A stretch of 64,000 nt of DNA from Alphaproteobacteria bacterium (GCA_016794305.1 JAEUKN010000001.1:28452-92451), one strand, 5' to 3'. Counted from the first letter of the stretch, positions 8,501 through 18,716 are shown. Translations and numbers: made by a program. The notes: generated by a model not told the origin, from the sequence alone.

Positions 8501-10633
8501 ATGATCAATGTTCGTATGAATGCGCCGACAGAGCCATCATCCAAAAACAAACTCTCACCCAAAATTATCGTGGTGGGGGTTGGCGGTGCTGGGTGCAATG
8601 CCGTCAATAACATGATCACCACCAATGTGAAGGGCGTGAATTTCTTGGTCTGTAACACGGATGCGCAGGCACTTAACGGCAATCTGGCCGAACATAAGGT
8701 GCAATTGGGCGCGATTTTGACCGAAGGGTTGGGCGCAGGGGCTAAACCTGAAATTGGGCGCGCCGCCGCTGAGGAAAGCCTCGAAGATGTCATGCAGTAT
8801 CTTGAGGATGCCAATATGGCCTTTATCACCGCCGGTATGGGCGGCGGTACGGGGACGGGGGCGGCTTCGGTGATTGCCAAGGCATGCCGTGAACGCGGAA
8901 TTTTAACAGTGGGTGTGGTCACCAAGCCATTCCATTTCGAGGGATCGCGCCGTATGAAGATGGCCGAAGAAGGCCTGTCCGAACTCCAAAATTATGTCGA
9001 TACGCTGATCATCATCCCGAACCAAAATCTTTTCCGTGTGGTGAATGATAAAACCACATTTTCCGAAGGGTTCAAAATGGCCGATAGCGTTCTGCAATCT
9101 GCGGTGCGCGGGGTGACGGATTTGATCGTCATGCCGGGACTGATTAACCTTGATTTTGCCGATATACGATCAGTGATGCAGGAAATGGGCAAAGCCGTAA
9201 TGGGCGCGGGTGAGGCCACGGGCGATAATCGCGCCCAGGAAGCGGCGGAAAAAGCCATTAGCAACCCGTTGCTCGATGATGTGTCGATGAAGGGCGCCAA
9301 GGGTGTGATCGTCAACATCACGGGCGGTTATGATATGACATTGTTTGAGGTGGATGAGGCTTGTAACCGCATTCGCGATGAAGTGGACCCTGATGCCAAT
9401 ATTATCTTTGGATCCACCTTTGACGAAACTATGGAGGGCACAATCCGCGTGTCGGTTGTGGCCACGGGCATTGAATCGGCAGAGGATGCACAAAAACGTA
9501 CCAATCATCGTCAATCAGGCGGCGGGTTTCAGGTGGATCGCACCAAACCGGCCGCGGGTTCCGCCAGTCGCAATAGTTTAAGGCAGTCAGATGCCGCAAC
9601 CATGAACGCAGCTCAGGGGAGGGCAGCTTCTTCCATGTCCGAACCAACACACGCGCCCAGAATGAGCGCGGGGAATGCGCCAAAGGCGGCAGTACCCAAC
9701 TATCCGGCCGCTGCGCCACAAACCGTTCCGATGAATGCTTACTCCCAAGATCGTCAAATGGCGATGGAGGAGCAAACCCAAAGACAGGCAGTGGGGGCCG
9801 AGTTTGCTCCCGCTATGAATGGTGCTATAAAAGGGGCGATGAAGGGGATGCGCGTGGGCGATTCTTATATTCCGCCGCAACCTGCTGATCCACATATGAT
9901 TGCAAATGGTGCCGTAAATGGTGCCACTATCGGGGCTGCGCAGGTCGGTGCTCAACCGATGGGCCAACCGATGGGCCAAGCAATGAGCCAGCCAATGAGC
10001 CAAGCTGCGCCGATCAATCAACCCTCAACGCAATTAAACCCACAGGCGCATCAAGCCTCCCTCTATGATCATGCTGCAAACCCTTATGCTCAGGTTCAGG
10101 TACCTGCGCAAACTGCGGTGCCCCAAACAATGCCTGGATCGGCCCATGGTGCAAACTATGGGTATGACACGGGATATAATGGCGCACCCCCATCGGAACC
10201 CGGAATTGTCGGATCATTATTTCATCGCATCACCAATGGTTTCCGCCGCAATGACTCTCCTGCACGTGCCGCCCGTCAGGTGCCGCAGCCAATGTCATTT
10301 GGCGATGCTTCCGCGCCTATACATTCTACCGCGGCTCAATCAGCAGCCGGGGCATCAGGCTTGCAGGTTCCTGCCGGGTCCGAACGCGCCTCACGCACGG
10401 CGGTAACATCTCAAGGAGTAACGGGCCAGGGAGTAACGGGTCAAACCATGACGGGATTGCGAGTTCCTCCCAGAGGACAAAACCCTGAGACATCGGCATC
10501 CATGCCCAATGGCGCAATCGCCGGCTCTGCTGCTCTGCCTGCTCAAGGACGGCTCAATATTGATGCGCCTACGGGGGCAACGCAAGATGATGAGCTGGAA
10601 ATTCCAGCCTTCCTGCGGCGCCAGACCAGCTGA
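8501..10633 (+). CDS. ftsZ: Cell division tubulin homologue FtsZ, extended linker
   Basis: FtsZ polymerises with GTP into the Z-ring that organises division. Residues about 20-330 are the conserved core, with GGAGCNAVN (28-36), the tubulin signature GGGTGTG (114-120) and a T7-loop region NLDFADIR. The far C-terminus [15 protein letters not shown] is the conserved peptide that binds FtsA and other partners. Between them lies a linker of about 365 residues rich in Ala, Gln, Pro, Met and Gly, with short tandem repeats such as [15 protein letters not shown] and [10 protein letters not shown]. At 710 residues it is much longer than typical FtsZ (about 350-600). The start has GGAAGGAG eight bases upstream. 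It is not next to ftsQA, which lies 11 kb away on the opposite strand. Confidence 0.97.
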   Translation: MINVRMNAPTEPSSKNKLSPKIIVVGVGGAGCNAVNNMITTNVKGVNFLVCNTDAQALNGNLAEHKVQLGAILTEGLGAGAKPEIGRAAAEESLEDVMQYLEDANMAFITAGMGGGTGTGAASVIAKACRERGILTVGVVTKPFHFEGSRRMKMAEEGLSELQNYVDTLIIIPNQNLFRVVNDKTTFSEGFKMADSVLQSAVRGVTDLIVMPGLINLDFADIRSVMQEMGKAVMGAGEATGDNRAQEAAEKAISNPLLDDVSMKGAKGVIVNITGGYDMTLFEVDEACNRIRDEVDPDANIIFGSTFDETMEGTIRVSVVATGIESAEDAQKRTNHRQSGGGFQVDRTKPAAGSASRNSLRQSDAATMNAAQGRAASSMSEPTHAPRMSAGNAPKAAVPNYPAAAPQTVPMNAYSQDRQMAMEEQTQRQAVGAEFAPAMNGAIKGAMKGMRVGDSYIPPQPADPHMIANGAVNGATIGAAQVGAQPMGQPMGQAMSQPMSQAAPINQPSTQLNPQAHQASLYDHAANPYAQVQVPAQTAVPQTMPGSAHGANYGYDTGYNGAPPSEPGIVGSLFHRITNGFRRNDSPARAARQVPQPMSFGDASAPIHSTAAQSAAGASGLQVPAGSERASRTAVTSQGVTGQGVTGQTMTGLRVPPRGQNPETSASMPNGAIAGSAALPAQGRLNIDAPTGATQDDELEIPAFLRRQTS

Positions 10634-10819
10634 CCCTCCCCGACGCACTCTCAATTGCAACATTGTGTGAAGTGCTCTCGCGCTTACAGCAAGCGTTTTG
10701 CAGTGTCGCTCTTGACGCGCATTGAGAACATATGATAAATTTTTTAAGCCTTCCAGCCCTTATGATGTTTGCTGGCTTTGAAAAAAGGTAATAGTTGTAA
10801 AAACGGTGTATCTATAAAA

Positions 10820-12817
10820 ATGCTTCAATGTGAACAAAAATCCCCCGATCAAATCTCAGGCGAGATTATAATCTCCTTCCCCGATGGTGCGCAGCGTCAA
10901 TTTAATCGCGGGGTCACCGGGTTTGATATTGCGCAAACGATTTCCCCTTCATTGGCCAAACGTGCGATTGCGGTGAAATTAAACGGCCATTTATGCGATG
11001 TCATGGCTCCGATTTGGTGTGATGGTACAATTGAAATTGTGGACCGTGACCATCAGGATGCATTGGGCATTATCCGTCACGATACGGCGCATATTATGGC
11101 CGAAGCGGTGCAGATGCTCTATCCTCAGACACAGGTGACAATCGGCCCCGCGATTGAAAACGGATTTTATTATGATTTTTATCGTGAAACGCCGTTTTCC
11201 ACAGATGATTTAAAGCAAATCGAAGATAAAATGCGTGAAATTATGGCGCGCGATGAGAAATTTGTGCGTGAGGAATGGGAACGCGCGGACGCCGTCCAAT
11301 TCTTTCGCGATAAAGGTGAATTATTTAAGGTCGAGTTGATTGAATCCATTCCCGGCGATGAAAAAATTTCGATTTATCGTCAGGGAAATTGGCTTGATCT
11401 GTGCCGCGGCCCGCATGTGCCGAGCACGGGCAAAGTCGGTACGGCCTTTAAACTCATGAACGTGGCCGGGGCCTATTGGCGCGGGGACAGCAATCGCCCT
11501 ATGTTACAACGTATTTACGGCACGGCCTGGCGCACGCAAAAGGACCTCGACTCTTACCTTCATATGTTGGAGGAAGCCGAGCGGCGCGACCACCGCAAAT
11601 TGGGCAAGGAAATGGGGTTGTTTCATCTTCAGGATGAGGCGCAGGGCTCAGTTTTCTGGCACCCAAAAGGCTGGGCGATTTGGATTGCGCTTGAAACCTA
11701 TCTGCGCAAGCGTTTGCGGGATGCGGGATATCAAGAGGTGAAAACGCCGCAATTGATGGATTCCAGATTTTGGGAGGCATCCGGCCACTGGGGCAAATAC
11801 CGCGAAAACATGTTTGTGGTGCCTGATGTCGTGCCCAATACCGATGAGGTCGGAAAAATTTTTAAGGAAGACCCGAAGAAATTTTTGGCACTCAAGCCCA
11901 TGAACTGCCCGGCGCATGTGCAAATTTTTAAACAGGGCATTAAATCCTATCGCGATTTGCCGCTGCGTTTGGCGGAATTCGGATGTTGCCACCGTAACGA
12001 AGCCCATGGCGCGCTGCATGGATTATTGCGCGTGCGGCAATTTACGCAAGATGATGCGCATATTTTTTGCCGCGAAGATCAGATTATGGACGAATGCGTC
12101 AAATTCTGTGAATTGACCAAATCGATTTACAGCGATCTGGGATTTGAAAATTATGTGATTAAATTGGAAACCCGCCCCGAAAAACGCATTGGGTCCGATG
12201 AATTATGGGACAAGGCCGAAGCGGGGTTAGAGCAAGCCCTACAAAAACTCGGGATGAACTATACGATTTCACCGGGTGACGGGGCGTTCTACGGGCCTAA
12301 GCTTGCCTTTATCATTCGCGATGCGATTGGTCGTGAATGGGGATGCGGTACGATTCAGCTTGATTTCAATTTGCCCGAACGGCTCGATGCGCTTTATACG
12401 GCCGAAGACGGATCACGCCAGCGTCCTGTGATGCTGCACCGTGCGGTGCTCGGGTCCATCGAACGCTGGATTGGCATTATGATCGAACATTATGCCGGGA
12501 AATTGCCGCTCTGGCTCGCGCCGGTGCAGGTGGTGGTGGCAACCATTACCGATGCGGCCAATGAGTATGCGCAGAGCATTGTGCAGGATTTAAAATCGCG
12601 CGGCATTCGGGCGGAATTGGATTTGAGGAATGAAAAAATCGGCTATAAAATCCGTGAGCATTCCGTGGCCAAAACCCCGATTTTGGCCATTATCGGCCAA
12701 AAAGAAGCGGAGAATGATCAGATTGTCTTGCGCTATCTCTCACAGGAAGATCAACTGACACTCTCGCGGGCGGACGCTCTGGCGCGGATCAGTGCGGATA
12801 CCAAAATGCCGGAGTAG
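10820..12817 (+). CDS. thrS: Threonyl-tRNA synthetase
   Basis: A class II aminoacyl-tRNA synthetase of 665 residues that charges tRNA-Thr. In order it has an N-terminal TGS domain (about 15-75), the editing domain with HDTAHIMAEAV near residue 91, the catalytic core with the zinc-binding Cys in LKPMNCPAH near residue 360 and a motif 2 region HRNEAHGALHGLLRVRQFTQDDAH, motif 3 MLHRAVLGSIERW, and a C-terminal anticodon-binding domain. I chose the ATG at 10820 because the upstream TTG-initiated extension is not conserved-looking and lacks a ribosome-binding site. The RBS of the chosen start is itself weak. It follows ftsZ by 186 bases with no clear terminator between. Confidence 0.96.
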   Translation: MLQCEQKSPDQISGEIIISFPDGAQRQFNRGVTGFDIAQTISPSLAKRAIAVKLNGHLCDVMAPIWCDGTIEIVDRDHQDALGIIRHDTAHIMAEAVQMLYPQTQVTIGPAIENGFYYDFYRETPFSTDDLKQIEDKMREIMARDEKFVREEWERADAVQFFRDKGELFKVELIESIPGDEKISIYRQGNWLDLCRGPHVPSTGKVGTAFKLMNVAGAYWRGDSNRPMLQRIYGTAWRTQKDLDSYLHMLEEAERRDHRKLGKEMGLFHLQDEAQGSVFWHPKGWAIWIALETYLRKRLRDAGYQEVKTPQLMDSRFWEASGHWGKYRENMFVVPDVVPNTDEVGKIFKEDPKKFLALKPMNCPAHVQIFKQGIKSYRDLPLRLAEFGCCHRNEAHGALHGLLRVRQFTQDDAHIFCREDQIMDECVKFCELTKSIYSDLGFENYVIKLETRPEKRIGSDELWDKAEAGLEQALQKLGMNYTISPGDGAFYGPKLAFIIRDAIGREWGCGTIQLDFNLPERLDALYTAEDGSRQRPVMLHRAVLGSIERWIGIMIEHYAGKLPLWLAPVQVVVATITDAANEYAQSIVQDLKSRGIRAELDLRNEKIGYKIREHSVAKTPILAIIGQKEAENDQIVLRYLSQEDQLTLSRADALARISADTKMPE

Positions 12818-12818
12818 G

Positions 12819-12835
12819 GATCATGAACAGGTTCT
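12819..12835. repeat. Solo terminal fragment of repeat family B
   Basis: GATCATGAACAGGTTCT, starting two bases after the thrS stop, matches one arm of the 146-base palindromic repeat at 35376-35521 with one difference, and is identical to a fragment at 30022-30038. Confidence 0.6.
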
Positions 12836-13031
12836 ATAGAAGATCCCTCCCGCATCCTCCCATATCCCTCTTTTATCCCTAAATTATCCACCGACCTATC
12901 CCCAGTTTTTATGATTTTGGCGCGGTTATTTTACTGCGCGGGATCAGTTATTTTTGCTAATATAAGGCAGAATAAAAAGTCAACCTAAACCCCAAAAAAA
13001 GCCTTATCATTTTTTTCTGAAACGATGTGCA

Positions 13032-14663
13032 ATGTCCAATATTTCTGAACTCAAAAAATCCGGTTATGATGATGAATCCTCGCTGATGGCCCTGATGCAG
13101 ATGAACGATGCGCAAGACGGTGTTGAGCCGTTTGCGCCGCATCCCAGTGAGGGGTTTGATAGCGGGGTTCTTGCTTCCCAAGCCTCCCAAATCTCCCAGT
13201 CCCCCCTATCCTCTCAGGCCCCTCATATGCGCGAATTACCGCATAATTTGGAAGCCGAGCAAGGGATTCTCGGTTGTCTTATGGTTGATAATCGCCATTT
13301 TGAACGGATCGGCGATTTTCTGAAGCCTGAGCATTTTTTTGCTCCCCAACATCAACGAATTTATAAGGCCATTCAAACTTTGGTGGATCGCGGCCAAACG
13401 GCTTCGCCCGTTACGCTCAAAAATTATTTTGAACAGGATTCTGAGTTGGATCAGGTGGGCGGAGTGGCTTATTTGGCCAATCTCGCGGCCAATACGCTCG
13501 CGATTATCAATGTGGTGGATTATGCGCGCGCCCTTCAGGATTTATATTTGCGGCGTGAATTGATTGCGTTTGGCGAAGATGTGGTCAATGAGTCTTATGA
13601 TCATGATCTCCAGTCCACGGCCCAAGATAAACTCGAAGCAGCCGAAGCACAGTTATTTAAGCTGGCCGAAACCGGTGACGGACAAAACGAATTTGTTACG
13701 CTTCGTGACTCGATTAAGGTTGCCATTGAACTCGCTGAAACCGCGTATAATAACAAAGGCGGGGTTACAGGTGTCACAACGGGATTGCGTGATGTGGATG
13801 AAAAACTGGGCGGGCTGCATAATTCCGACCTGTTGATTTTGGCGGGGCGGCCGTCAATGGGGAAAACGGCTTTGGCCACCAATATGGCGTTTAATGCGGC
13901 CAAGGCCTATGCCGCTTCGGGCGGAAGCGAGGGAGCCGTTGTCGCGTTTTTCTCGCTTGAGATGTCGCATGACCAGCTCACCACCCGGATTTTGGCCGAA
14001 CAATCAGGAATTTCGGGAGACTCACTGCGGAAAGGCAATATGACCGAAGGCCAATTTCGTGATTTTGCCATGGCCGCGCATCGCTTGACCCAAATTCCGC
14101 TTTATATTGATGACACGCCGGCACTGAGCATCAGCGCGGTGCGTACGCGGGCCCGCAGGCTCAAACGCAAGCATGGCCTGGGGTTGATCGTGATTGATTA
14201 CCTGCAATTGCTGCGCGGGGTGGCGGGTTCAAAACAATCGGAATCCAATCGCGTGTTGGAGATTTCAGAGATTACGCGCGGGCTCAAAGCCCTTGCGAAA
14301 GAGCTCAGCGTGCCGGTTCTCGCACTCTCACAGCTTTCAAGGGCGGTGGAACAACGTGAGGATAAACGCCCGATGCTCTCTGACTTACGCGAATCCGGGT
14401 CGATTGAACAAGACGCCGATGTGGTGATGTTTGTGTATCGTGAGGAATATTATCTTTCCCGCGAAGTCCCGTCCCAGCGTGATTCGGAAACATCCGAAAA
14501 ATTCAATGAACGTTATGCGTCGTGGGCGCAGCGTTTGCAGGACAGCGCGAATATCGCCGAAAATATCATCGCCAAGCAACGCCATGGTCCGATCGGTATT
14601 GTGAAATTATTTTTTGATCCGAATTTAACGCGCTTTGCGGACCTTGATATGCGCCACCAGTAA
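13032..14663 (+). CDS. dnaB: Replicative DNA helicase DnaB
   Basis: The hexameric helicase that drives the replication fork. Of 543 residues, the first 65 or so are a low-complexity Ser/Gln/Pro-rich extension not typical of DnaB. The N-terminal domain then starts at ELPHNLEAEQGILG (about 68). The RecA-like C-terminal domain has the Walker A motif GRPSMGKTA (about 271-279), FFSLEMS, the Walker B region LGLIVIDYLQLL and LSQLSRAVEQR with the arginine finger, and ends HGPIGIVKLFF. No intein is present. The gene follows thrS by 214 bases and precedes alr by 18 bases, a common alphaproteobacterial order. Confidence 0.96.
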   Translation: MSNISELKKSGYDDESSLMALMQMNDAQDGVEPFAPHPSEGFDSGVLASQASQISQSPLSSQAPHMRELPHNLEAEQGILGCLMVDNRHFERIGDFLKPEHFFAPQHQRIYKAIQTLVDRGQTASPVTLKNYFEQDSELDQVGGVAYLANLAANTLAIINVVDYARALQDLYLRRELIAFGEDVVNESYDHDLQSTAQDKLEAAEAQLFKLAETGDGQNEFVTLRDSIKVAIELAETAYNNKGGVTGVTTGLRDVDEKLGGLHNSDLLILAGRPSMGKTALATNMAFNAAKAYAASGGSEGAVVAFFSLEMSHDQLTTRILAEQSGISGDSLRKGNMTEGQFRDFAMAAHRLTQIPLYIDDTPALSISAVRTRARRLKRKHGLGLIVIDYLQLLRGVAGSKQSESNRVLEISEITRGLKALAKELSVPVLALSQLSRAVEQREDKRPMLSDLRESGSIEQDADVVMFVYREEYYLSREVPSQRDSETSEKFNERYASWAQRLQDSANIAENIIAKQRHGPIGIVKLFFDPNLTRFADLDMRHQ

Positions 14664-14681
14664 TTTTGAATTTATGTGATC

Positions 14682-15851
14682 ATGACTCGCTCTAATGCAT
14701 TTGCTGTGACTCCTAAAAATTTATCCGCAGTGGGGCATACCTGTGCGCTCGAAATTAACGCCTCCGCCCTCATTGATAACTACCAATTGCTGCGCAGCAA
14801 AGTGGGAAAGAATTGCGAGGTCGCGGCAGTGGTAAAGGCCAACGCCTATGGCTTGGGGCTTGAGTTCGTGGCACCGATTTTGGAATCGGCAGGGTGCGAA
14901 TTTTTCTATGTTGCCAATTTGAATGAGGGCATCAAACTGCGCAGCATCAGTGATAAAAAAATTGCGGTGATGGCCGGATGTTGGCGCGGCGAGGAAGATG
15001 AATTTATCCGCCATCACCTCATCCCCGTTTTGATTTCAGTGGAGCAAGTGGAGAATTGGCCAACCCAACACCCTTGCATATGGCATATTGATACGGGCAT
15101 GAATAGGTTAGGGATTGAAACGGATCAAATTGCCAAACTCATTCATTTGCCGCATTTCTGTGCGGGTAAGGCTGCGAATCTCCCGCTCTATATGATGACT
15201 CATTTCACCTCATCGGAAGTGTTGGATGAGAGTAGTGCGGCGCAGGTCGCGAAGTTCGACCAATCGTTGAAAAATGCCGGAATTGGACGCGATCGCGGGG
15301 TGACCATTCCCCAAAGCCTATGCAATTCCTCTGCGATTTTTAGGGATGAGGAATGGCATCGGCAACAGGTCCGCGCAGGAATGGCGCTTTACGGCCTCAA
15401 TCCCACGCCTTATTTGCCGCAAAACCCGATGCGGGATGTTGTGCGGTTAAGCGCGCGAATTTTGCAAGTGAGGCATGCAAAAAAGGGGGAAACAGTGGGG
15501 TATAATCAGACCTACACAATTCCTCAGGATACGATTTTGGCGGTGATCGGCTATGGTTATGCCGATGGGTTTCACCGCGCAGGCAGTAATAAATCGAATG
15601 TCTATTGGCATGGTGTGCCTTGCCCCGTGCGGGGCTTGGTGTCTATGGACCTCAGCATCGTGGATATTGGACATTTGCATGCGCAACATTCCTCAATACA
15701 TTCCTTAATCCCCCTACCCAAGGCGGGGGATGAGATGGATATACTTCCCGATTCGGCAGCGATTGAGCAGCTGGCCAGAGACTGGAACACAAATGTCTAT
15801 GAAATTCTGACATCCATCTCTCCCCGCGCACGGCGAGCGGTGATGGAATAA
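14682..15851 (+). CDS. alr: Alanine racemase
   Basis: A PLP enzyme interconverting L- and D-alanine for peptidoglycan. The 389-residue chain has the PLP-lysine motif VVKANAYGLG (Lys52) and the C-terminal-domain catalytic tyrosine in VGYNQTY (Tyr274). It also has HIDTGMNRLG and VSMDLSIVDIG, both normal for the family. The ATG at 14682 is preferred to a GTG two codons upstream, which would add only two residues. It lies 18 bases after dnaB, as is common in this class, and probably shares its transcript. Confidence 0.94.
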   Translation: MTRSNAFAVTPKNLSAVGHTCALEINASALIDNYQLLRSKVGKNCEVAAVVKANAYGLGLEFVAPILESAGCEFFYVANLNEGIKLRSISDKKIAVMAGCWRGEEDEFIRHHLIPVLISVEQVENWPTQHPCIWHIDTGMNRLGIETDQIAKLIHLPHFCAGKAANLPLYMMTHFTSSEVLDESSAAQVAKFDQSLKNAGIGRDRGVTIPQSLCNSSAIFRDEEWHRQQVRAGMALYGLNPTPYLPQNPMRDVVRLSARILQVRHAKKGETVGYNQTYTIPQDTILAVIGYGYADGFHRAGSNKSNVYWHGVPCPVRGLVSMDLSIVDIGHLHAQHSSIHSLIPLPKAGDEMDILPDSAAIEQLARDWNTNVYEILTSISPRARRAVME

Positions 15852-15914
15852 TTCATCCGATTGCGGCGCGTGGTCGGAGCATCATAAAAACGTCGGTTAT
15901 TGAGGTGATAAAAG

Positions 15915-16427
15915 TTAAACTTTAATCTCAAAAATCGCATCAATTTCCACGGCGACGCCGAAGGGGAGGTTAGAGGCCCCGACCGCGAATCGCGCATGTT
16001 TGCCCAAATCCCCCAGCACCGCCACTAGGAGGTCAGACGCGCCGTTGATCACCGCCGGGTGTTGGTCAAAGGACGGTGTGGCATTGACAAATCCGCCGAG
16101 TTTCACGCATTTGACCAATCGCGCCCAATCGCCGCCCAGCGCATGATGAAGTTGCGCCAATATGTTGAGCGCGCAGGCTTCCGCGGCCTTTTTTCCTTGC
16201 TCAATATCCAAATTTTCGCCCAAACGGCCCATATGCATTTTCTCCCCGTTCAGAAACGGGATTTGCCCGGCAATAAAGACTTGGGAGCCGCTGAGAACAT
16301 AGGGGACATAATTCGCCGCGGCGGGGGCTACCTTGGGCAGGGCCAAACCTAATTTTGCCAGATTTTCTTCGATAAAATTGGCGGGGGAAGGGGAGGGGGC
16401 GGAAGTGGAGGCGGGTGCATGTGACAT
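15915..16427 (-). CDS. RidA family (YjgF/YER057c/UK114) protein
   Basis: A 170-residue RidA-type protein. Family members are trimers that hydrolyse reactive enamine/imine intermediates from PLP enzymes such as threonine dehydratase, or act as related deaminases. The signature region near the C-terminus contains HARFAVGASNLPFGVAVEIDA, which supplies the active-site arginine and the conserved LP-x-x-x-VEI end. The first 40 residues are an Ala/Pro/Ser-rich extension absent from short RidA proteins. The ATG at 16427 has AGGA upstream; a TTG six codons earlier is less likely. It is convergent with alr, whose PLP chemistry makes the neighbour interesting but not proof of a link. Confidence 0.87.
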   Translation of the reverse strand: MSHAPASTSAPSPSPANFIEENLAKLGLALPKVAPAAANYVPYVLSGSQVFIAGQIPFLNGEKMHMGRLGENLDIEQGKKAAEACALNILAQLHHALGGDWARLVKCVKLGGFVNATPSFDQHPAVINGASDLLVAVLGDLGKHARFAVGASNLPFGVAVEIDAIFEIKV

Positions 16428-16641
16428 ATTATTATTCCTGAACAAAAGATGGCAAAGTTTTTATGGGCAAGCAGTTCATAGTGATTGATGATGACTAGAA
16501 ATGATGATTAAGGCTTGATTATTTGTAGAATTTAGGCCATCACTAAAGCAATCACAAGTCTTAAAATCATGGACTCAAAATTATGGACTCATGAAATTAG
16601 GGGCGCAAGTAAAATTAGGGACTTATTAGGGACTGAAGCGT

Positions 16642-17070
16642 ATGAAAAAATCCGGATTTAAGTTTTTCGATAGTGTTTTTAAAATTTTGGGGGCGATTTC
16701 CCCGATTCATATCTGGTTTGTAACGATGGTCACCGGCGCGCGTAAGGTCGGGTGCGATTCGATCGGCAATTGTTATTACGAAGCCAAGGCAAGAGCAGGA
16801 TATTTCCATCCGCGCAGATGGGTGATTTATGCGGGCGAAGCTGAGCCAAGTTCGGTCCCGCCCGAATGGCACGGTTGGTTGCATTACCAAAGCGATTATG
16901 TGCCCGATGGGGGGGCGCCGTCCTATCGCCGCAGCTGGCAAAAGCCGCCGATTGCCAATATGACGGGGACTGAGGCAGCCTATCACCCCCCCGGGCATTT
17001 ATTGGCCAAGGGGGTGCGTGATGCCGCCACGGGGGATTATGAGGCGTGGGTTCCGAGCAAAAAATCGTAA
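16642..17070 (+). CDS. NADH:ubiquinone oxidoreductase subunit NDUFA12
   Basis: A 142-residue homologue of the mitochondrial 17.2-kDa complex I accessory subunit, found in alphaproteobacteria and mitochondria. The centre has the expected pattern VGCDSIGNCYYEAK, RRWVIYAGEAEPSSVPPEWHGWLHY. It binds the peripheral arm of complex I at the inner membrane. The rest of the nuo operon is not in the window, as is usual for this gene. It heads a probable operon with the MCE protein (33 bases downstream) and the DUF2155 protein, an arrangement often seen in this class. Confidence 0.93.
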   Translation: MKKSGFKFFDSVFKILGAISPIHIWFVTMVTGARKVGCDSIGNCYYEAKARAGYFHPRRWVIYAGEAEPSSVPPEWHGWLHYQSDYVPDGGAPSYRRSWQKPPIANMTGTEAAYHPPGHLLAKGVRDAATGDYEAWVPSKKS

Positions 17071-17103
17071 TCTTTTGATTGAAAGAGTTTGAAAGAGGGT
17101 GGC

Positions 17104-17625
17104 ATGTCGCGCAGCGTAGTGGAAACGGTTTTGGGGGCCTTGGTTTTAATCGGGGCTTTTGTATTTTTGATTTTCAGCTATACCACGGCTGATCAAGGCA
17201 ATGTATCGGGATACAGGGTATCGGCCGATTTTTCCAATATTGGCGGATTAAAAGTGGGCGATGATGTGGAGGTCAGCGGCGTAAAGGTCGGTCAGGTTGC
17301 GGACATTCAACTTGATCCCAAAACCTATTTGGCCAGCGTCACTATGGAGGTCAGGGATAATGTGGCTCTTCCGGATGATACAACGGCACTGATCAGCAGC
17401 CAAAGCCTTCTGGGCGGCAAATATCTCTCGCTTGAGCCGGGCGGGTCGGCAGATATCCTCAAGGATGGTGGAAAAATTTCCTATACTCAGGCACCGCAAA
17501 ATCTGGAAGAATTATTGGGAAAATTTATTTTCTCAGTTCAACAGGATAAGGGCAAAGCGGCGGGTTCCGGCGGTGATGGGGCCGTTCAATCCCCAAACCC
17601 GGTGGGCGCGGCGGCCTCACCATAA
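17104..17625 (+). CDS. mlaD: MCE-family lipid transport protein MlaD
   Basis: A 173-residue protein with an N-terminal membrane anchor (about residues 7-27) and one MCE domain (about 34-112) including GGLKVGDDVEVSGVKVGQV, then GGKYLSLEPGG. MlaD forms a hexameric ring in the periplasm that passes phospholipids between the outer membrane and the MlaFEB transporter. The tail is Gly/Pro-rich and disordered-looking. The ATG at 17104 follows GAGGGTGGC; an upstream TTG lacks this. The ATPase and permease genes (mlaE, mlaF) are not nearby. Confidence 0.92.
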   Translation: MSRSVVETVLGALVLIGAFVFLIFSYTTADQGNVSGYRVSADFSNIGGLKVGDDVEVSGVKVGQVADIQLDPKTYLASVTMEVRDNVALPDDTTALISSQSLLGGKYLSLEPGGSADILKDGGKISYTQAPQNLEELLGKFIFSVQQDKGKAAGSGGDGAVQSPNPVGAAASP

Positions 17626-17639
17626 CAGGCAAAGGGGCA

Positions 17640-18686
17640 ATGGAAAATATGAAGGGTAATATGTCCATCATCGTCCCCTTGATGCACTTCATATTGGCAA
17701 TTATGCTGTTGGTGGGCGGGATAGGCGCAGCCGGCGCAAACGCGCTGGAATCACGCACGCAGCAGAACATGCAGCCGAATGCACACTCCGGCACAGAGTC
17801 AAGCGTGACTGTAGGCTCAAATATTCCTGTGCTCTCTCCCGATGATGAAAAATTGCATTACGGTGAATATCCGTCGATCAGGCTGCGCGCGCTTGATAAA
17901 ATCACCGCGCGGACCGTGACGTTCGATGCCGAGGTCGGCAGCATCATTAAATTCGCCGATATCTATATTAAAATTCTTTCATGCCGCAAACCGCCGGCGA
18001 TTGAAAAAACCGAAAGTGCGGCATTTATGCAGATTTGGCAGGTGGATAAGGCTGCATCGCAGTCATCCGCTCCGCAATCGCACTGGGTGTTTTCGGGGTG
18101 GATGTTTGCGTCATCGCCTGCGCTTTCGGCGATGGATCATCCCGTATATGATGTATGGGTGATGGATTGTTTGGGGAAAGACCCTGAAGAGGAGGTGGCC
18201 GCGCCGATAGAAGATAACCCGAATCATACGGCGCTCCCCGATGAGGGGGAAGTCAAGGCCGATGAAGCGAATGAGCCGAGCATGGCCCCGCAAGATGCGC
18301 CCCAAGATGCCCCACAAGACACGTCCCAAGATGCCCTGATTGAATCTCCGCAGGATGAGATGCCGCAAAATGACTCGCAAAACCCGGATATACCAAATCG
18401 GTATAATGAGGATACGATCCCCCAGGAAAATATACCAAATACGCATATGGATGATCAGGCCGTTCCGCAAAATATACCAAATGCGCATAATGGTGCAGAA
18501 CCGGCCTTTGAAGTGGACCCCACCCCCTACCAGCCGGCTCAAGGGGCCGCACCGGAAAATGAGCCGTTGATCAATGATCTTCCGCAAGATGATTCGAGCC
18601 CGCCGCCGGAAAACGCACCAACCCCGCAAGAACCAAACGAAAAGCCAACCGAAAAACCAGCCGATAATTTTAATGGAATTTATTAA
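17640..18686 (+). CDS. DUF2155 periplasmic protein with long acidic repeat tail
   Basis: A 348-residue exported protein. An N-terminal signal peptide (LMHFILAIMLLVGG, ending near ANA) is followed by the DUF2155 core at about 70-185, with RLRALDKITARTVTFDAEVG, a CRK motif and HWVFSGWMFASSPAL, ending VYDVWVMDC. Family members usually stop near here, at 120-170 residues. This one continues with some 160 residues rich in Pro, Asp, Glu, Asn and Gln, including APQDAPQDAPQDTSQDA and three NIPN/DIPN repeats. It sits between mlaD and pgm. The function of DUF2155 is unknown. The conserved NDUFA12-mlaD-DUF2155 order suggests an envelope role, which is inference. The start has AAGGGGC upstream. Confidence 0.84.
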   Translation: MENMKGNMSIIVPLMHFILAIMLLVGGIGAAGANALESRTQQNMQPNAHSGTESSVTVGSNIPVLSPDDEKLHYGEYPSIRLRALDKITARTVTFDAEVGSIIKFADIYIKILSCRKPPAIEKTESAAFMQIWQVDKAASQSSAPQSHWVFSGWMFASSPALSAMDHPVYDVWVMDCLGKDPEEEVAAPIEDNPNHTALPDEGEVKADEANEPSMAPQDAPQDAPQDTSQDALIESPQDEMPQNDSQNPDIPNRYNEDTIPQENIPNTHMDDQAVPQNIPNAHNGAEPAFEVDPTPYQPAQGAAPENEPLINDLPQDDSSPPPENAPTPQEPNEKPTEKPADNFNGIY

Positions 18687-18716
18687 CCCGAGTATATGGC
18701 AGTAAGTGAGGAAAAA

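Noticed and set aside
10769..10819. TTG start giving a 17-residue longer threonyl-tRNA synthetase
   Set aside because: The added residues do not resemble the family, and the following ATG at 10820 begins closer to the TGS domain. Neither start has a strong ribosome-binding site, so some doubt remains.
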